A stretch of DNA of 64,000 nucleotides from Mariniradius saccharolyticus AK6 (GTDB lineage Bacteria; Bacteroidota; Bacteroidia; Cytophagales; Cyclobacteriaceae): the NCBI RefSeq assembly GCF_000330725.2, contig NZ_AMZY02000010.1, positions 186,001 through 250,000 of the forward strand. The letters are read 5' to 3'. Of this stretch, positions 36,791-46,664 are shown piece after piece; the stretch's first letter is position 1, and every line of letters begins with the position of its first letter. The translations under genes and the position numbers were made by a program. The notes beneath the pieces were generated by a model. The model had not been told where the DNA came from. It did no database searches and saw only the letters and a program-made list of their open reading frames with translations.

Positions 36791-38299
36791 TTAGGACTGG
36801 GGATCCATTTCTCCCCTGCGGGTATGGATGGCCAAGATCCGCTTGTTTTCTTTGATCACCCACGCGTTTTTCCTGTGACCCCAAATCTTGTCCCGGGCGT
36901 ACCTTCCCGCGGCTTCCACATCCACAATCGGCGGCGGATAAGCCGAGTTTTCCGACAAACCATATAATTGCCGCTCCATAGCCGTCATCGCATAGGGTTC
37001 ATGGATAAACTGCTCGGGTATATCTTGGAGCTCAGGTAGCCATGTTTTGATAAAAATACCCTTAGGATCATGGTCCTGACTTTGTTTGACAGGATTGTAG
37101 ATCCTTACGGTATTGATTCCGGTCACGCCGGCCTGCATTTGGAATTGGGGAAAGTGGATACCCGGCTCATAATCCAGAAAGAGCCGCGCCAGATGATAGC
37201 TCCCCTCCCGCCAATCTTGGTACAGGTGATGACAGAGGAAACTCACCAACATGGCCCGCATCCGAAAATTGATCCAGCCCGTAGCCTCCAGGCACCGCAT
37301 ACAGGCATCCACGAGTGGAAATCCTGTGCTTCCCTGTTTCCAAGCCTCGATCAGCTCCGGCTTACTAGGATGCTCGAGCAATTCATAGCCGGCGTTGATA
37401 CATTGGTTTTCGTAAGTACAGTCCACCTCAAACTTTTGGATAAAATGGCAGCGCCATTTCAGCCGAGTGAGGAAGTTTTGCAAAGAACCCGGGAAACTGG
37501 ATGTTTTTGACGCATTTTTGACAAACTGGTAAGCCTGCTTCACGCTGATGTTGCCCCAACTCAGGTAGGGAGAAATACGCCCACAGCTCGTGCGGCTTTC
37601 GAGCGGCTTGCTGATATGGCGGGTGTAGTTTTTTCCCCTTTCTTGGACAAAAGAGCCCAAATACCGAAAAGCGAAATCTTCCCCCGCAGGCTGAAATCCA
37701 CTTGGATATTGTACCAATTGTAAACGCAATTCATCTGGAACGGGAAAGGGATTGGAAAATGGAAGTGGCTCTCTCTTGGAAAATGTATTGACGACTAAGG
37801 GTGCCTCCATCGTCCGGTACCAAGCCTCATCCCAACCCGCACGGTCGCGAATGCCGCGGACGATGCCATCGCGCTGGGATTGATGCCATTGAATTCCCGC
37901 TTTCCGAAAAAACGCGCTGAGCTTCTTGTCCCTTTGGTAAGTCAATCCAATGCCGGACTCTTGGTAACTGAACACGTTCCTGATTTGGTACTGACTATGG
38001 ATAAATGAAAAAGCTTCTATTGCTTCCGCATGCATGATGACTATCTCGAGTCCGTATTTTCCGATTTTCTTATTTATCTGTAGGATCGAATGGTACTGGA
38101 ACTGCAAGTGTCGCAAGCTGGTATCGGGATAGGAAATGATCGAGGGCTCCAACAAAAACACAATCAAATAGGGCAAAGAATTCCTTTCGGCAAACTGCAG
38201 CGGCAGGTGGTCCTGGGTACGGATATCCCGCTTCAACCAGACAAGGTTGATTTCCCTCCGGTCAGTTTGATGATCGATCTGAATGCCATTTACTTCCAT
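36791..38299 (-). CDS. Cryptochrome/deoxyribodipyrimidine photolyase family protein
   Basis: This 502-aa flavoprotein has the N-terminal antenna domain ([20 protein letters not shown]) and the C-terminal FAD-binding domain. In the latter, [40 protein letters not shown] and [13 protein letters not shown]-like residues ([20 protein letters not shown]) are visible. The layout fits a light-driven DNA repair enzyme or a cryptochrome sensor of the proteobacterial/Bacteroidota group. The open frame runs 22 codons further upstream, where it overlaps the TIGR03643 gene. The ATG at 38297-38299 was chosen. It is the third gene of a four-gene minus-strand set. Confidence 0.9.
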   Translation of the reverse strand: MEVNGIQIDHQTDRREINLVWLKRDIRTQDHLPLQFAERNSLPYLIVFLLEPSIISYPDTSLRHLQFQYHSILQINKKIGKYGLEIVIMHAEAIEAFSFIHSQYQIRNVFSYQESGIGLTYQRDKKLSAFFRKAGIQWHQSQRDGIVRGIRDRAGWDEAWYRTMEAPLVVNTFSKREPLPFSNPFPVPDELRLQLVQYPSGFQPAGEDFAFRYLGSFVQERGKNYTRHISKPLESRTSCGRISPYLSWGNISVKQAYQFVKNASKTSSFPGSLQNFLTRLKWRCHFIQKFEVDCTYENQCINAGYELLEHPSKPELIEAWKQGSTGFPLVDACMRCLEATGWINFRMRAMLVSFLCHHLYQDWREGSYHLARLFLDYEPGIHFPQFQMQAGVTGINTVRIYNPVKQSQDHDPKGIFIKTWLPELQDIPEQFIHEPYAMTAMERQLYGLSENSAYPPPIVDVEAAGRYARDKIWGHRKNAWVIKENKRILAIHTRRGEMDPQS

Positions 38300-38313
38300 C
38301 GCCCGCAGATACG

Positions 38314-38601
38314 CTAAGACCGTTTGGAAATTTTGTTGCCGGTAATGGCACGCTGCCGATCGCATTTGAAGCGATCGATCTCAGGATTCCGCTTCTTGAG
38401 ATGCTTTTGGCTGATTCCCTGGTTTACCCGCTTTCTCCAAAGATCGAAGCTGCTGCGCTTGAGTTGCCTGCGCATGAGTTTGATGACCTCGGCCTCGCTC
38501 AATCCAAACTGTGCAAGAATAGCCTCGAAGGGCGTCCGATCCTCCCAAGCCATTTCGATGATACGGTCCTTGTCGGCGGCTGTCAGGTTCAACTTTTCCA
38601 T
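38314..38601 (-). CDS. TIGR03643-family protein
   Basis: This 95-aa protein matches the small family TIGR03643: DKDRIIEMAWEDRTPFEAIL, FGLSEAEVIKLMR and SSFDLWRKRV are its conserved blocks. Members commonly lie next to photolyase genes, as here, and the helical pattern suggests a helix-turn-helix, though no function is established. It overlaps the upstream SRPBCC gene by 13 nt and is followed 14 nt later by the photolyase start. Confidence 0.85.
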   Translation of the reverse strand: MEKLNLTAADKDRIIEMAWEDRTPFEAILAQFGLSEAEVIKLMRRQLKRSSFDLWRKRVNQGISQKHLKKRNPEIDRFKCDRQRAITGNKISKRS

Positions 38602-39059
38602 GTCCCAAAAAGATCAATGATTGCCTTTTCCCGAAAATCAAAAATCTCTTTCAATTGCTTTTGGATGAACAAAGCATTCGCAATTGCTCCCAAAAACCCA
38701 AGGGGTGGGCTGTAGGTGACTATGTCGGTCATTTCCACGCCGCCGTTGATTTCCTCCAGTTTATGCTGGTGATGCCAAAGCTTGTAAGGGCCGATGCGTT
38801 GCTCATCGACAAAATACTCCAAATCGCGCACGTGGGTGATTTCCGTCATCCACTGGATCGGAATGCCCAACATCGGTTTGACCGTGTAGGTGATGATCAT
38901 ACCGGGGTACATTTTGGCCTGGCCGGTATTGCTCGTGACATGGAAATCCATGTAATCAGGCGTGATCTTTTTCAGATTGGCTGGACTTGAGACAAAGTCC
39001 CAAACGGTCTCCAAACTTGCGGGGATTTGTTGTATACGGGTGAATTGGTAGAAGGGCAT
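38589..39059 (-). CDS. SRPBCC-family (polyketide cyclase-like) protein
   Basis: This 156-aa protein has the START/SRPBCC ligand-binding fold: IQQIPASLETVWDFVSSPAN, KITPDYMDFHV, PIQWMTEITHV, FVDEQRIGPYKLWHHQHKLE and MTDIVTYSPPLGFLGAIANA. This subfamily is frequent beside photolyase operons in Bacteroidota. The start at ATG 39057-39059 (MPFYQFTRIQQI) was chosen; a TTG-like extension of ten residues upstream is not family-like. Its ligand is not known. Confidence 0.83.
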   Translation of the reverse strand: MPFYQFTRIQQIPASLETVWDFVSSPANLKKITPDYMDFHVTSNTGQAKMYPGMIITYTVKPMLGIPIQWMTEITHVRDLEYFVDEQRIGPYKLWHHQHKLEEINGGVEMTDIVTYSPPLGFLGAIANALFIQKQLKEIFDFREKAIIDLFGTWKS

Positions 39060-39150
39060 CGAAAAGGAAAATATCCAACGACTCAACAAAAGCCCGCAGA
39101 ACTTGTTTGCAGCTCAAACCTGAAAATTTCCTCAGGGTAAACAGAAAGAC

Positions 39151-40038
39151 CTATTTCGAGGCGGTTTTTCCTAACATCGGAAAAAGCCGTACGATCTCCT
39201 CTTTGTTGGGTTGGGTGCCATATTCGCAGACTTCGAAAGCTTCTGCAAATTGGACTTGTGCTGCCTGTTCCTCACCGTACCAAGATTCCAAGGCTTTGAG
39301 TACTGAGGCATTTGGAGTGGAAAAACGCTTCGATTTGAGCCAGGCTTTTCTCTCCGCCTGCCCAGTTGGAATCGGCTCGGTCAGGTTTCCGATCCAAGGC
39401 AGCCACTCATAAAACTGGGAAACATGGGCATCCATAGCATCGATTTTCTTGTCAATCACCGACGAGATATCGATCGCGATATCCGGCTGAAAGGGGTTGG
39501 GCTTTTTGAAATTGTCTTGAAAATAAAGGAAAACGGGATTTTTGCGAAGCGGCGGTGTATCGGCAGCAATGTTGGGCACGCCCACCATATAGGCTGCATC
39601 CTGCACCAAAATCCCAGTGTAGCGATGGTCGGGATGGTAGTCATTGTTTCGGTGGGAAATCACCACATCAGCTTCCCATTCCCGGATTTTTCGGATGATT
39701 TCTAGGCGATTTTCCAAAGTGGGCAAGAGTTCCCCATCGTGATTGTCCAACACATCGTATTGGATGCCCAGCCGCTTTGCAGCTTCTTGGGTTTCGGCGT
39801 ACCGCCGCTTGGCAAGAACACCCCCGCCCATTTCCATGTGTCCGGCATCACCGTTGGTCACGGAGATGAACTTGACCTGATGCCCCATGGCTACGAAGAG
39901 CGCGGCAGTCCCTCCACCTTTGATATCACAATCATCCGGATGGGCGCCGATCATGAGGATTTTGAGGACTTTGCCTTGTGCAAGGACCTGAAATACAGCA
40001 AGTGTCAAAAGGGAAAATACCAGTACGATTCTTTTCAT
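39151..40038 (-). CDS. Exported PIG-L/LmbE-family deacetylase
   Basis: This 295-aa exported protein (signal peptide to about residue 21) belongs to the PIG-L/LmbE family of zinc N-deacetylases. The metal site is visible in IGAHPDDCDIKGGGTAALF and the second His motif in NDYHPDHRYTG. Family members remove acetyl groups from N-acetylglucosamine-containing molecules. The exported location fits processing of extracellular glycans. It is transcribed away from the SRPBCC gene and separated by 91 nt, so co-transcription with the photolyase set is possible but not shown. Confidence 0.9.
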   Translation of the reverse strand: MKRIVLVFSLLTLAVFQVLAQGKVLKILMIGAHPDDCDIKGGGTAALFVAMGHQVKFISVTNGDAGHMEMGGGVLAKRRYAETQEAAKRLGIQYDVLDNHDGELLPTLENRLEIIRKIREWEADVVISHRNNDYHPDHRYTGILVQDAAYMVGVPNIAADTPPLRKNPVFLYFQDNFKKPNPFQPDIAIDISSVIDKKIDAMDAHVSQFYEWLPWIGNLTEPIPTGQAERKAWLKSKRFSTPNASVLKALESWYGEEQAAQVQFAEAFEVCEYGTQPNKEEIVRLFPMLGKTASK

Positions 40039-40206
40039 GGCAAAAGGATTATGATAAAAATTTAAGGAGAATCAGCCCCACCTGCAATCCCGCAATGGAT
40101 GGATGGTTCGTTTTTTCTTCACAAGAGCTGTGCCTTTGCCGGTTAATTGTCTGGTTTCATTACATTAGAAGGTCATTCAAGATTTATCGCCAATAAGCAA
40201 ACCGTC

Positions 40207-41082
40207 ATGAAAATCATTGTCAATATCTTTTTGCTGATGTTGTTTAGCCTCCCTGCCTTCTCCCAGGAAACCATTAAACTCTATGCTGGCAAAGCGCCCG
40301 GTTCGGAAACCTGGGATTGGACGGAGAAAGAGACGAGCCCGTTTCCCAACAACCGCATGCTGTACAATGTCTCTGAACCTGTGCTGCTACATTATCCCGC
40401 GCCGAAGGAAAAGGCAACCGGAACATCCATCATTGTGGCTCCTGGTGGCGCTTTCCATATTCTGTCCATCGACAATGAGGGCATCCGTGTGGCAGAGTGG
40501 TTGAATTCGCTGGGGATTTCTGCCTTTGTGTTGAAATACAGGGTGGTCAAAAGCCAAACAGACAATCCCTTTGCAGAGCTGATGCCGCTGATGCAAAACA
40601 AGGACAAACTGGACTCGATCAATGCACCCGTAGTCGAAATGGCCAAAAACGATGGAAAAGAGGCCATGAAATTTGTCCGATCAAACGCTGTAAAATTCGG
40701 ACTGGATCCCGGAAAGATCGGTTTCATGGGATTTTCCGCTGGAGGCACCGTCACCATGTCGGTGATGCTGAGTGCGGAAGAAAAATGGAAACCTGATTTT
40801 ATAGCCCCTATCTACTTGTATAAAAAAGCTGTCCTCGGCAGCAATATGCCAAAAAAAGAGACACCGATTTTCGTGGTTGTGGCTACCGATGATAGCTTGG
40901 ACTTTATGCCGCACAGTGTGGAACTCTACCTCGAATGGGTCTCCGCGGGACATCCCGCCGAATTGCATGCCTTTGAAAAGGGCGACCATGGATTCGGTTT
41001 TGCTCCGCGGGGAACTACCTCAGACATGTGGACCAAGAATTTTGAGTTTTGGTTGAAGAAAAGAGGATTGATACCTCAATAA
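40207..41082 (+). CDS. Exported alpha/beta hydrolase (acetyl-esterase-like)
   Basis: This 291-aa exported alpha/beta hydrolase has leader FLLMLFSLPAFSQ. The oxyanion segment is IIVAPGGAFHILS, the nucleophile elbow GFSAGGTVTMS, the acid VVVATDDSLDFMP and the His in FEKGDHGFGFAPRG. This pattern is that of carbohydrate acetyl-esterase/endo-xylanase-associated hydrolases in Bacteroidota. The ATG at 40207 was selected as the start of the leader. An oxidoreductase gene follows after 94 nt in the same direction. Confidence 0.85.
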   Translation: MKIIVNIFLLMLFSLPAFSQETIKLYAGKAPGSETWDWTEKETSPFPNNRMLYNVSEPVLLHYPAPKEKATGTSIIVAPGGAFHILSIDNEGIRVAEWLNSLGISAFVLKYRVVKSQTDNPFAELMPLMQNKDKLDSINAPVVEMAKNDGKEAMKFVRSNAVKFGLDPGKIGFMGFSAGGTVTMSVMLSAEEKWKPDFIAPIYLYKKAVLGSNMPKKETPIFVVVATDDSLDFMPHSVELYLEWVSAGHPAELHAFEKGDHGFGFAPRGTTSDMWTKNFEFWLKKRGLIPQ

Positions 41083-41176
41083 ACCAAAACACCGGCTTGC
41101 ATCATGTCTTTTGAAAAATATTGGAGAGGCTACTCAAAAGGCAAGAGTATTGTTCAAATCCGTTAAATTGTATCTC

Positions 41177-42283
41177 ATGAAAAATGTCGGCATTATATTC
41201 CTTTTCCTGATATTCCTGTTCACAAACTCCCAGGCCCAAGAACTTCCCCTCAAAATCGGCGTCGCCGGCCTCAACCATGGCCATGTTCCTTGGGTATTGA
41301 ATGCCGATAAGCGGCCTGAAATCGACATTGTAGGCATTGCCGAACCGGATCGGGAACTGGCTGAAAAGTACTCCAAGCAATATGGATTCTCGATGGACAT
41401 CGTTTTTGATTCTATTGATGAAATGCTCGAAAAAACCAAACCCGAGGCCGTTACGGGCTTTGGCACAACCTATCAACACCTCGAAATCGTGCAGAAATGC
41501 GCGCCGAAAGGCATCCATGTCATGGTTGAAAAACCACTGGCAGTCAGTCTCGACCACGCACGGGAAATGGCGGACTTGGCAAGAAGACACAAAATCCAAC
41601 TGCTGACCAACTATGAAACCACTTGGTATCCCAGCCACCAGCAAGCGCTCGAAATACTGGAGTCCGAAAAAATCGGAGATATCCGCAAGATCGTCGTCCG
41701 AGATGGACATCGTGGCCCCAAGAAAATCGGCGTAGGACCCGAGTTTTTGGAATGGCTGACAGACCCCGAACTGAACGGTGCAGGGGCCTTGATGGATTTT
41801 GGCTGCTACGGCGCCAATCTCAGCACTTGGCTGATGGATGGACAAAGGCCCATATCGGTGACCGCCGTGGTCCAGCAACTCAATCCCGCTGACAACCCAA
41901 AAGTGGAGGATGAGTCGACCATCATCCTGACCTACCCAAGCTCCCAGACAATCATCGAGGCGTCCTGGAATTGGCCGATCGGACGAAAGGATATGGAAAT
42001 CTACGGCCTGACCGGTGCGATTCTTGTCGACAACGGCAAACAACTCAGGCTGAGAATGGCGGAAGGATATGATGGCTTTTCGGAAGAAAAATTTGAAATG
42101 GAAAAACGGGAAAGGCCACTGGATGATCCATTTTCGATGTTGTACGCGGTCGTGCGGGGCCAAATCACCCTTCCAAATGATGATCTCAGTGGTCTCGAAA
42201 ACAACCTGATTGTGATGGAAATCCTAGACGCTGCGAAGGAAAGCGCGCGGTCAGGAAAGACAGTTTGGCTAGACAAGCGCTGA
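41177..42283 (+). CDS. Exported Gfo/Idh/MocA-family oxidoreductase
   Basis: This 368-aa protein has a leader (IIFLFLIFLFTNSQAQ) and then the NAD(P)-binding Rossmann fold IGVAGLNHGHVPWVLNA. The conserved EKPLAVSLDHAREM with catalytic-region Lys and the C-terminal alpha/beta domain (ALMDFGCYGANLSTWLMDGQ) are visible. Export of such an oxidoreductase is common in Bacteroidota. The substrate is likely a sugar or sugar derivative, but unknown. The ATG at 41177 begins the signal peptide and follows in-frame residues without signal character. Confidence 0.85.
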   Translation: MKNVGIIFLFLIFLFTNSQAQELPLKIGVAGLNHGHVPWVLNADKRPEIDIVGIAEPDRELAEKYSKQYGFSMDIVFDSIDEMLEKTKPEAVTGFGTTYQHLEIVQKCAPKGIHVMVEKPLAVSLDHAREMADLARRHKIQLLTNYETTWYPSHQQALEILESEKIGDIRKIVVRDGHRGPKKIGVGPEFLEWLTDPELNGAGALMDFGCYGANLSTWLMDGQRPISVTAVVQQLNPADNPKVEDESTIILTYPSSQTIIEASWNWPIGRKDMEIYGLTGAILVDNGKQLRLRMAEGYDGFSEEKFEMEKRERPLDDPFSMLYAVVRGQITLPNDDLSGLENNLIVMEILDAAKESARSGKTVWLDKR

Positions 42284-42517
42284 TGCGTACCGAGAACAAA
42301 GTATGACCTACCAGGTCACCAGATGCAGGCAGGAGATGGGAGAAGCAAGAAGCGAGAAAAATTGAAGAGACGATGTATTACGGGCTATTTACCAAATGAC
42401 CAAATTTCACTGGCCGAACCCTGGCGATTGAAGTTTATCTTTTTCTGACGAAACACTCGAAAAACCGCTGCCGATAGAAAATAGTTAATTCGAAAAATCC
42501 GATCAACAAGCTGGAAA

Positions 42518-43315
42518 ATGAGGAAAACAACCTTTAAGGTATCAAAAATGGATTGCCCATCCGAAGAACAAATGATCCGGATGAAGCTTTCCGACCTACC
42601 AAACATAGCTTCTCTAGACTTTGATATCCCGAACAGAAAGCTGGCTGTTTTTCACACGGGCGATTACTCGGAAGTATTTGAACGTCTTGAAAGCCTGAAG
42701 TTTGACACGACCTTGGTTGAAAGCAATTCTGTGGAAAACCAAATAAATGCCACTGAAGACACGGGAAAACAAAGAAAATTGCTTTGGCAGGTCTTGGGGA
42801 TCAATTTCTTCTTTTTTGTACTTGAAATGACCACCGGTTTTCTGTCAAACTCCATGGGACTTGTTGCCGATAGTTTGGATATGCTGGCCGATAGCATTGT
42901 CTATGGACTGGCCCTTTTGGCAGTAGGCGGCTCGGTTGCACGTAAGAAAAACATCGCGAAATCTGCAGGCATTTTTCAGCTGATACTGGCAGTTTTGGGA
43001 TTTATGGAAGTGGTCAGGCGATTTGCGGGACTAGAGGCGATTCCCGGTTTTCAGACGATGATCATCATCTCTATCCTCGCCCTTATTGGCAATGGACTCT
43101 GTTTGTATTTATTGCAAAAGAGCAAGAGCGAGGAAGCACATATGCAAGCCAGCATGATCTTCACGTCGAATGACATCATTGTGAATCTTGGTGTGATCGT
43201 CGCCGGTGGGCTCGTCTTCTTGACAGACTCAAAGTATCCCGACCTTGTGATTGGGACGATCGTGTTTTTCCTCGTTGGACAGGGAGCGTTAAAAATACTC
43301 AAGCTTTCAAAATGA
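42518..43315 (+). CDS. Cation diffusion facilitator with HMA-like N-terminal domain
   Basis: This 265-aa protein joins an N-terminal heavy-metal-associated-like ferredoxin fold (1-75) to a CDF-type transporter of six helices. The HMA motif is reduced: KMDCPSEEQM has one Cys where the classic form has two. In helix 2 the metal site reads SLDMLADS (DxxxD, as in FieF/YiiP). In helix 5, FTSND retains one Asp but lacks the usual His. This pattern occurs in a Bacteroidota transporter group of uncertain metal preference. It is probably an inner-membrane efflux carrier. Confidence 0.82.
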   Translation: MRKTTFKVSKMDCPSEEQMIRMKLSDLPNIASLDFDIPNRKLAVFHTGDYSEVFERLESLKFDTTLVESNSVENQINATEDTGKQRKLLWQVLGINFFFFVLEMTTGFLSNSMGLVADSLDMLADSIVYGLALLAVGGSVARKKNIAKSAGIFQLILAVLGFMEVVRRFAGLEAIPGFQTMIIISILALIGNGLCLYLLQKSKSEEAHMQASMIFTSNDIIVNLGVIVAGGLVFLTDSKYPDLVIGTIVFFLVGQGALKILKLSK

Positions 43316-43427
43316 TTGGGGAAAAAGACCACTGTTTGCCTAAGCATCCATATTCAAATAAAACGCCGTGCATTATTTCCATCGTTTGGCCGATATTTGT
43401 CTGAGCCGATTTTCTAAACGAACCATC

Positions 43428-45167
43428 ATGAAAGCCCATCTGACCAAGCTTGCTGTTGTTTTGCTCCTTTGCGGCAGCAATGCCTTCGCGCAGCAACAAA
43501 CCTACTGCAACCCGATCAATATCGACTATGGCTATACGCCGATCCCCAATTTCTCGGAATGGGGCAGGCATCGGGCGACCGCGGATCCGGTAATTGTAAA
43601 TTTCAAGGGCACGTTTATCCTTTTCTCCACCAATCAATGGGGATACTGGACCAGCACGGATATGTCCAACTGGAAATTCCACTCCCGCCTTTTTCTCCAG
43701 CCTTGGAACAAAGTCTATGACGAACTATGTGCCCCGGCTGTAGGTGTTTTGGGCGATACGGTCATCGTGATGGGCTCGACCTATGAGCGGGATTTCACGG
43801 TGTGGATGAGCACCAACCCGACAGCCAATGAGTGGAAGCCCCTCGTGGAGAAATTTGACATCGGCGGTTGGGATCCGGACTTCTTCACAGACGATGACGG
43901 CAGGCTCTACATGTACAACGGCAGCTCCAACCGCTATCCGCTCTACGGGATCGAACTGGATAGAAAGACACTGAACCCCATCGGCACACGCAAGGAGATG
44001 TACCTACTAGAACCAGACAGATACGGCTGGCAGCGCTTTGGCGAGCACATGGACAATACCTTCCTCGACCCTTTTATGGAAGGTGCCCACATGACCAAGC
44101 ACAACGGCAAATACTACCTGCAATATGGCGCGCCAGGGACGGAATTCAGTGGCTATTCCGACGGTGTAGTGGTCGGAAAAAGCCCACTTGGACCGTTTGT
44201 ACCGCAATCCGATCCCCTGAGTATGAAATTGGGTGGGTTTGCACGGGGTGCAGGACACGGGAGTACTTTCAAGGACAACCAAGGAAAATACTGGCACGTC
44301 AGTACAATCATGATTTCGGTGAAAAACACTTTTGAGCGACGCTTGGGTATTTGGCCTGCAGGTTTTGACAAAGACGATATGATGTGGAGCAGTACTGCTT
44401 TTGGGGACTATCCACACTATCTCCCGGACACTGACAAGGCTGGCGCCTTCACAGGATGGATGCTGCTCAACTTCAACAATCCGATGGCAGTGTCCTCAAC
44501 TTTGGGGGCATTTTCTTCAAACCTTGCCAATGATGAAGATTTGAAGACTTATTGGAGCGCCAAGACCGGTGACAAAGGTGAATGGATTCAATCCGACCTC
44601 GGCCAAATCAGCACCGTCCATGCCATCCAAATCAACTACGCCGACCAGGATGTGGACCAAGACCGCCTTGGCAAGCGCAGCGATCAATTCCATCAATACA
44701 TCCTCTACCATTCGAAGGATGGAAAAAAATGGGAAGTCTTGGTCGACAAAAGCAAAAACAAAACGGACATTCCGCATGAATACGTCGAATTGGAAAAACC
44801 GGTACAGACACGCTTTCTGAAGTTGGAAAACATCCACATGCCGACCGGAAAATTCGCCTTGAGCGGCTTCCGGGTCTTCGGTCATGGCAATGGCAGCAAA
44901 CCGGAGAAAGTGAAGCAATTCATGGTTTTCCGCACCGAAAAGGACAAACGCAGCGCCTTTATCAAATGGTCGCCCATGCCGGATGCCTTCGCCTACAACA
45001 TCTACTACGGCACCGCGCCAGACAAATTGTATACTTCGATCATGGTATTGGGCAACAATGAATATTGGCTCAAAACCATGGACCGTACGAAGACCTACTA
45101 TTTCACCATCGAAGCCATCAACGAAAACGGGACGAGTGAATGGTATGAAGTCCAAAAGGTAGATTGA
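43428..45167 (+). CDS. GH43-like glycoside hydrolase with F5/8-type domain
   Basis: This 579-aa exported protein (leader KLAVVLLLCGSNAFAQ) has a five-bladed beta-propeller of the GH43 type. Candidate catalytic acids are the Asp in HRATADPVIVNF, the Asp pair in GGWDPDFFTDDDGRLYMYNG and the Glu in MEGAHMTKHNGKYYLQYG. A discoidin/F5/8 type C carbohydrate-binding domain follows at about 375-490 (KGEWIQSDLGQISTVHAIQI, HMPTGKFALSGFRVFG), then a fibronectin-III-like end (AFIKWSPMPDAFAYNIYYGT). Arabinan or xylan side chains are typical targets, but specificity is undetermined. The GH127-like enzyme at 28 kb may act on related substrates. Confidence 0.85.
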   Translation: MKAHLTKLAVVLLLCGSNAFAQQQTYCNPINIDYGYTPIPNFSEWGRHRATADPVIVNFKGTFILFSTNQWGYWTSTDMSNWKFHSRLFLQPWNKVYDELCAPAVGVLGDTVIVMGSTYERDFTVWMSTNPTANEWKPLVEKFDIGGWDPDFFTDDDGRLYMYNGSSNRYPLYGIELDRKTLNPIGTRKEMYLLEPDRYGWQRFGEHMDNTFLDPFMEGAHMTKHNGKYYLQYGAPGTEFSGYSDGVVVGKSPLGPFVPQSDPLSMKLGGFARGAGHGSTFKDNQGKYWHVSTIMISVKNTFERRLGIWPAGFDKDDMMWSSTAFGDYPHYLPDTDKAGAFTGWMLLNFNNPMAVSSTLGAFSSNLANDEDLKTYWSAKTGDKGEWIQSDLGQISTVHAIQINYADQDVDQDRLGKRSDQFHQYILYHSKDGKKWEVLVDKSKNKTDIPHEYVELEKPVQTRFLKLENIHMPTGKFALSGFRVFGHGNGSKPEKVKQFMVFRTEKDKRSAFIKWSPMPDAFAYNIYYGTAPDKLYTSIMVLGNNEYWLKTMDRTKTYYFTIEAINENGTSEWYEVQKVD

Positions 45168-45244
45168 TAGAAGTCCAAGCGCGGTTTGAATCTTTTACCT
45201 GCCAACGTGGTTTTCCCTTCAAATCAAAATGAAAGGAAATCTCC

Positions 45245-46288
45245 ATGGAAATTGGAATAGATAGTTTTGCGGCCTACGTCACCGACTCCAAGGGCAACCC
45301 AATCGGAACTGCCGAAGCGGCCATGACCGAGCTCCTTGCCAGAATCAAACTGGCGGACGAAAAGGGATTGGATGTCTTTGGTATTGGGGAGCATCACCGC
45401 AAGGAATTTTTGGACTCGGCGACTGTGGTGATTTTGGCAGCCGCCGCGGGGCAAACCAAGCGCATCAAACTCTCGAGTGCCGTGACGGTGCTGAGTGCCG
45501 CCGACCCGGTCCGTATTTTTCAACAATTCGCCACGCTCGATCTCGTATCCAATGGCAGGGCTGAAATGGTCGTCGGCCGCGGTTCATTCACGGAAGCATT
45601 TCCCCTTTTTGGTCTGAAACTACAGGACTATGACAAGCTCTTTGCAGAAAAACTGGGTTTGCTCCTGCAAATCAGCAAACAAGAAACGGTGACTTGGTCG
45701 GGCCAATTTCGTCCGGCCTTGCACAACCAACCCATTTATCCCCGTCCAGTGCAAGATCCCCTGCCCATTTGGTTGGGCGTGGGTGGTACGCCAGGTTCTT
45801 TTGCAAGGGCTGGTTCCTTGGGTCTGCCACTGATGGTTGCGGTGATTGGTGGGGAAACACACCGCTTCCGTCCCTTGGTTGACCTATACCGGGAAGCGGG
45901 AGACAAGGCGGGATTTTCACAAGACCAGTTGAAAGTTGGGCTCCATTCGCTCGGTTATGTTGCCCAGACACATGAGGAAGCAGTCGAGGCCTACTACCCC
46001 GGCTATGCGGAGACTTTTACCCGTATTGGCAAGGAACGGGGATGGCCACCCGTAACACGTGGGCACTTCGAGGCACAAAACGCCCGAAGAGGCGCATACC
46101 TCGTGGGGAGTCCAGAAGAAGTGGCCGAAAAAATCCTCCGCCACAGCGATTCCCTTGGCGGCATCGACCGTTTCACCTTTCAGATGGACAATGCCGGCCT
46201 CAGCCATCAGCAACTCAGTGAATCCATTGCGATGATTGGGGAGGAAGTGATTCCGTTCGTAAAAGCCAAATCCAGTTCCCATGTTTGA
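45245..46288 (+). CDS. LLM-class flavin-dependent oxidoreductase
   Basis: This 347-aa bacterial luciferase-like monooxygenase has the TIM-barrel layout: FGIGEHHRKEFLDSATVVIL, RIKLSSAVTVLSAADPVRI, ATLDLVSNGRAEMVVGRGSF, PIWLGVGGTPGSFARAG and the late EEVAEKILRHSDSLGGIDRF. The enzyme should use reduced FMN and O2; its substrate is unknown. A small gene overlaps its end by 8 nt, implying coupled translation. Confidence 0.88.
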   Translation: MEIGIDSFAAYVTDSKGNPIGTAEAAMTELLARIKLADEKGLDVFGIGEHHRKEFLDSATVVILAAAAGQTKRIKLSSAVTVLSAADPVRIFQQFATLDLVSNGRAEMVVGRGSFTEAFPLFGLKLQDYDKLFAEKLGLLLQISKQETVTWSGQFRPALHNQPIYPRPVQDPLPIWLGVGGTPGSFARAGSLGLPLMVAVIGGETHRFRPLVDLYREAGDKAGFSQDQLKVGLHSLGYVAQTHEEAVEAYYPGYAETFTRIGKERGWPPVTRGHFEAQNARRGAYLVGSPEEVAEKILRHSDSLGGIDRFTFQMDNAGLSHQQLSESIAMIGEEVIPFVKAKSSSHV

Positions 46289-46532
46289 CAGCCCTGACTA
46301 TCCTGCCGCTTTGGATGAATCGCAATTTGAGGCTTGGTTCGAAAAAGGCCGCGAGAGCCGAATTCCTTATGCCTACTTGCTGATCATGTGGGATGAGATC
46401 GAAGGAAAATACGATCCGATCTATGTCGAAAGCAGGAAAGAAATCCAAGAATATCCCCCCTATGGGCAATCCCCCGAAAACAGGTTGCTCGTGGCGGCTT
46501 ATGATCTGTATTCGGGGGGAAGAGTCGGGTGA
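46281..46532 (+). CDS. Small hypothetical protein
   Basis: This 83-aa acidic, aromatic-rich protein (MFDSPDYPAALDESQFEAWF, ending YDLYSGGRVG) overlaps the luciferase-like gene by 8 nt. Its codon use looks coding (many G/C third positions like its neighbour), and it has no signal peptide. No family is recognised. Confidence 0.6.
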   Translation: MFDSPDYPAALDESQFEAWFEKGRESRIPYAYLLIMWDEIEGKYDPIYVESRKEIQEYPPYGQSPENRLLVAAYDLYSGGRVG

Positions 46533-46664
46533 TGTAGAAAGTTAGAAGTACGAAGTTGGAGGTATGATTTGCGCGGAAAGGAGGAATTTCATTTTTTATC
46601 GAATGAGGTATATCGAGCCCTAAGGTCCAAATAACCATACATATTTTGTTCCCTCTAGCCAAAG

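Noticed and set aside
38300-38365. 22-residue N-terminal extension of the photolyase
   Set aside because: The extension overlaps the TIGR03643 gene and lacks family residues. The antenna domain begins properly after the ATG at 38299.
41102-42163. Long antisense open frame (353 aa) opposite the Gfo/Idh/MocA gene
   Set aside because: It mirrors the strongly conserved oxidoreductase frame and lacks recognisable motifs, so it is treated as non-coding.
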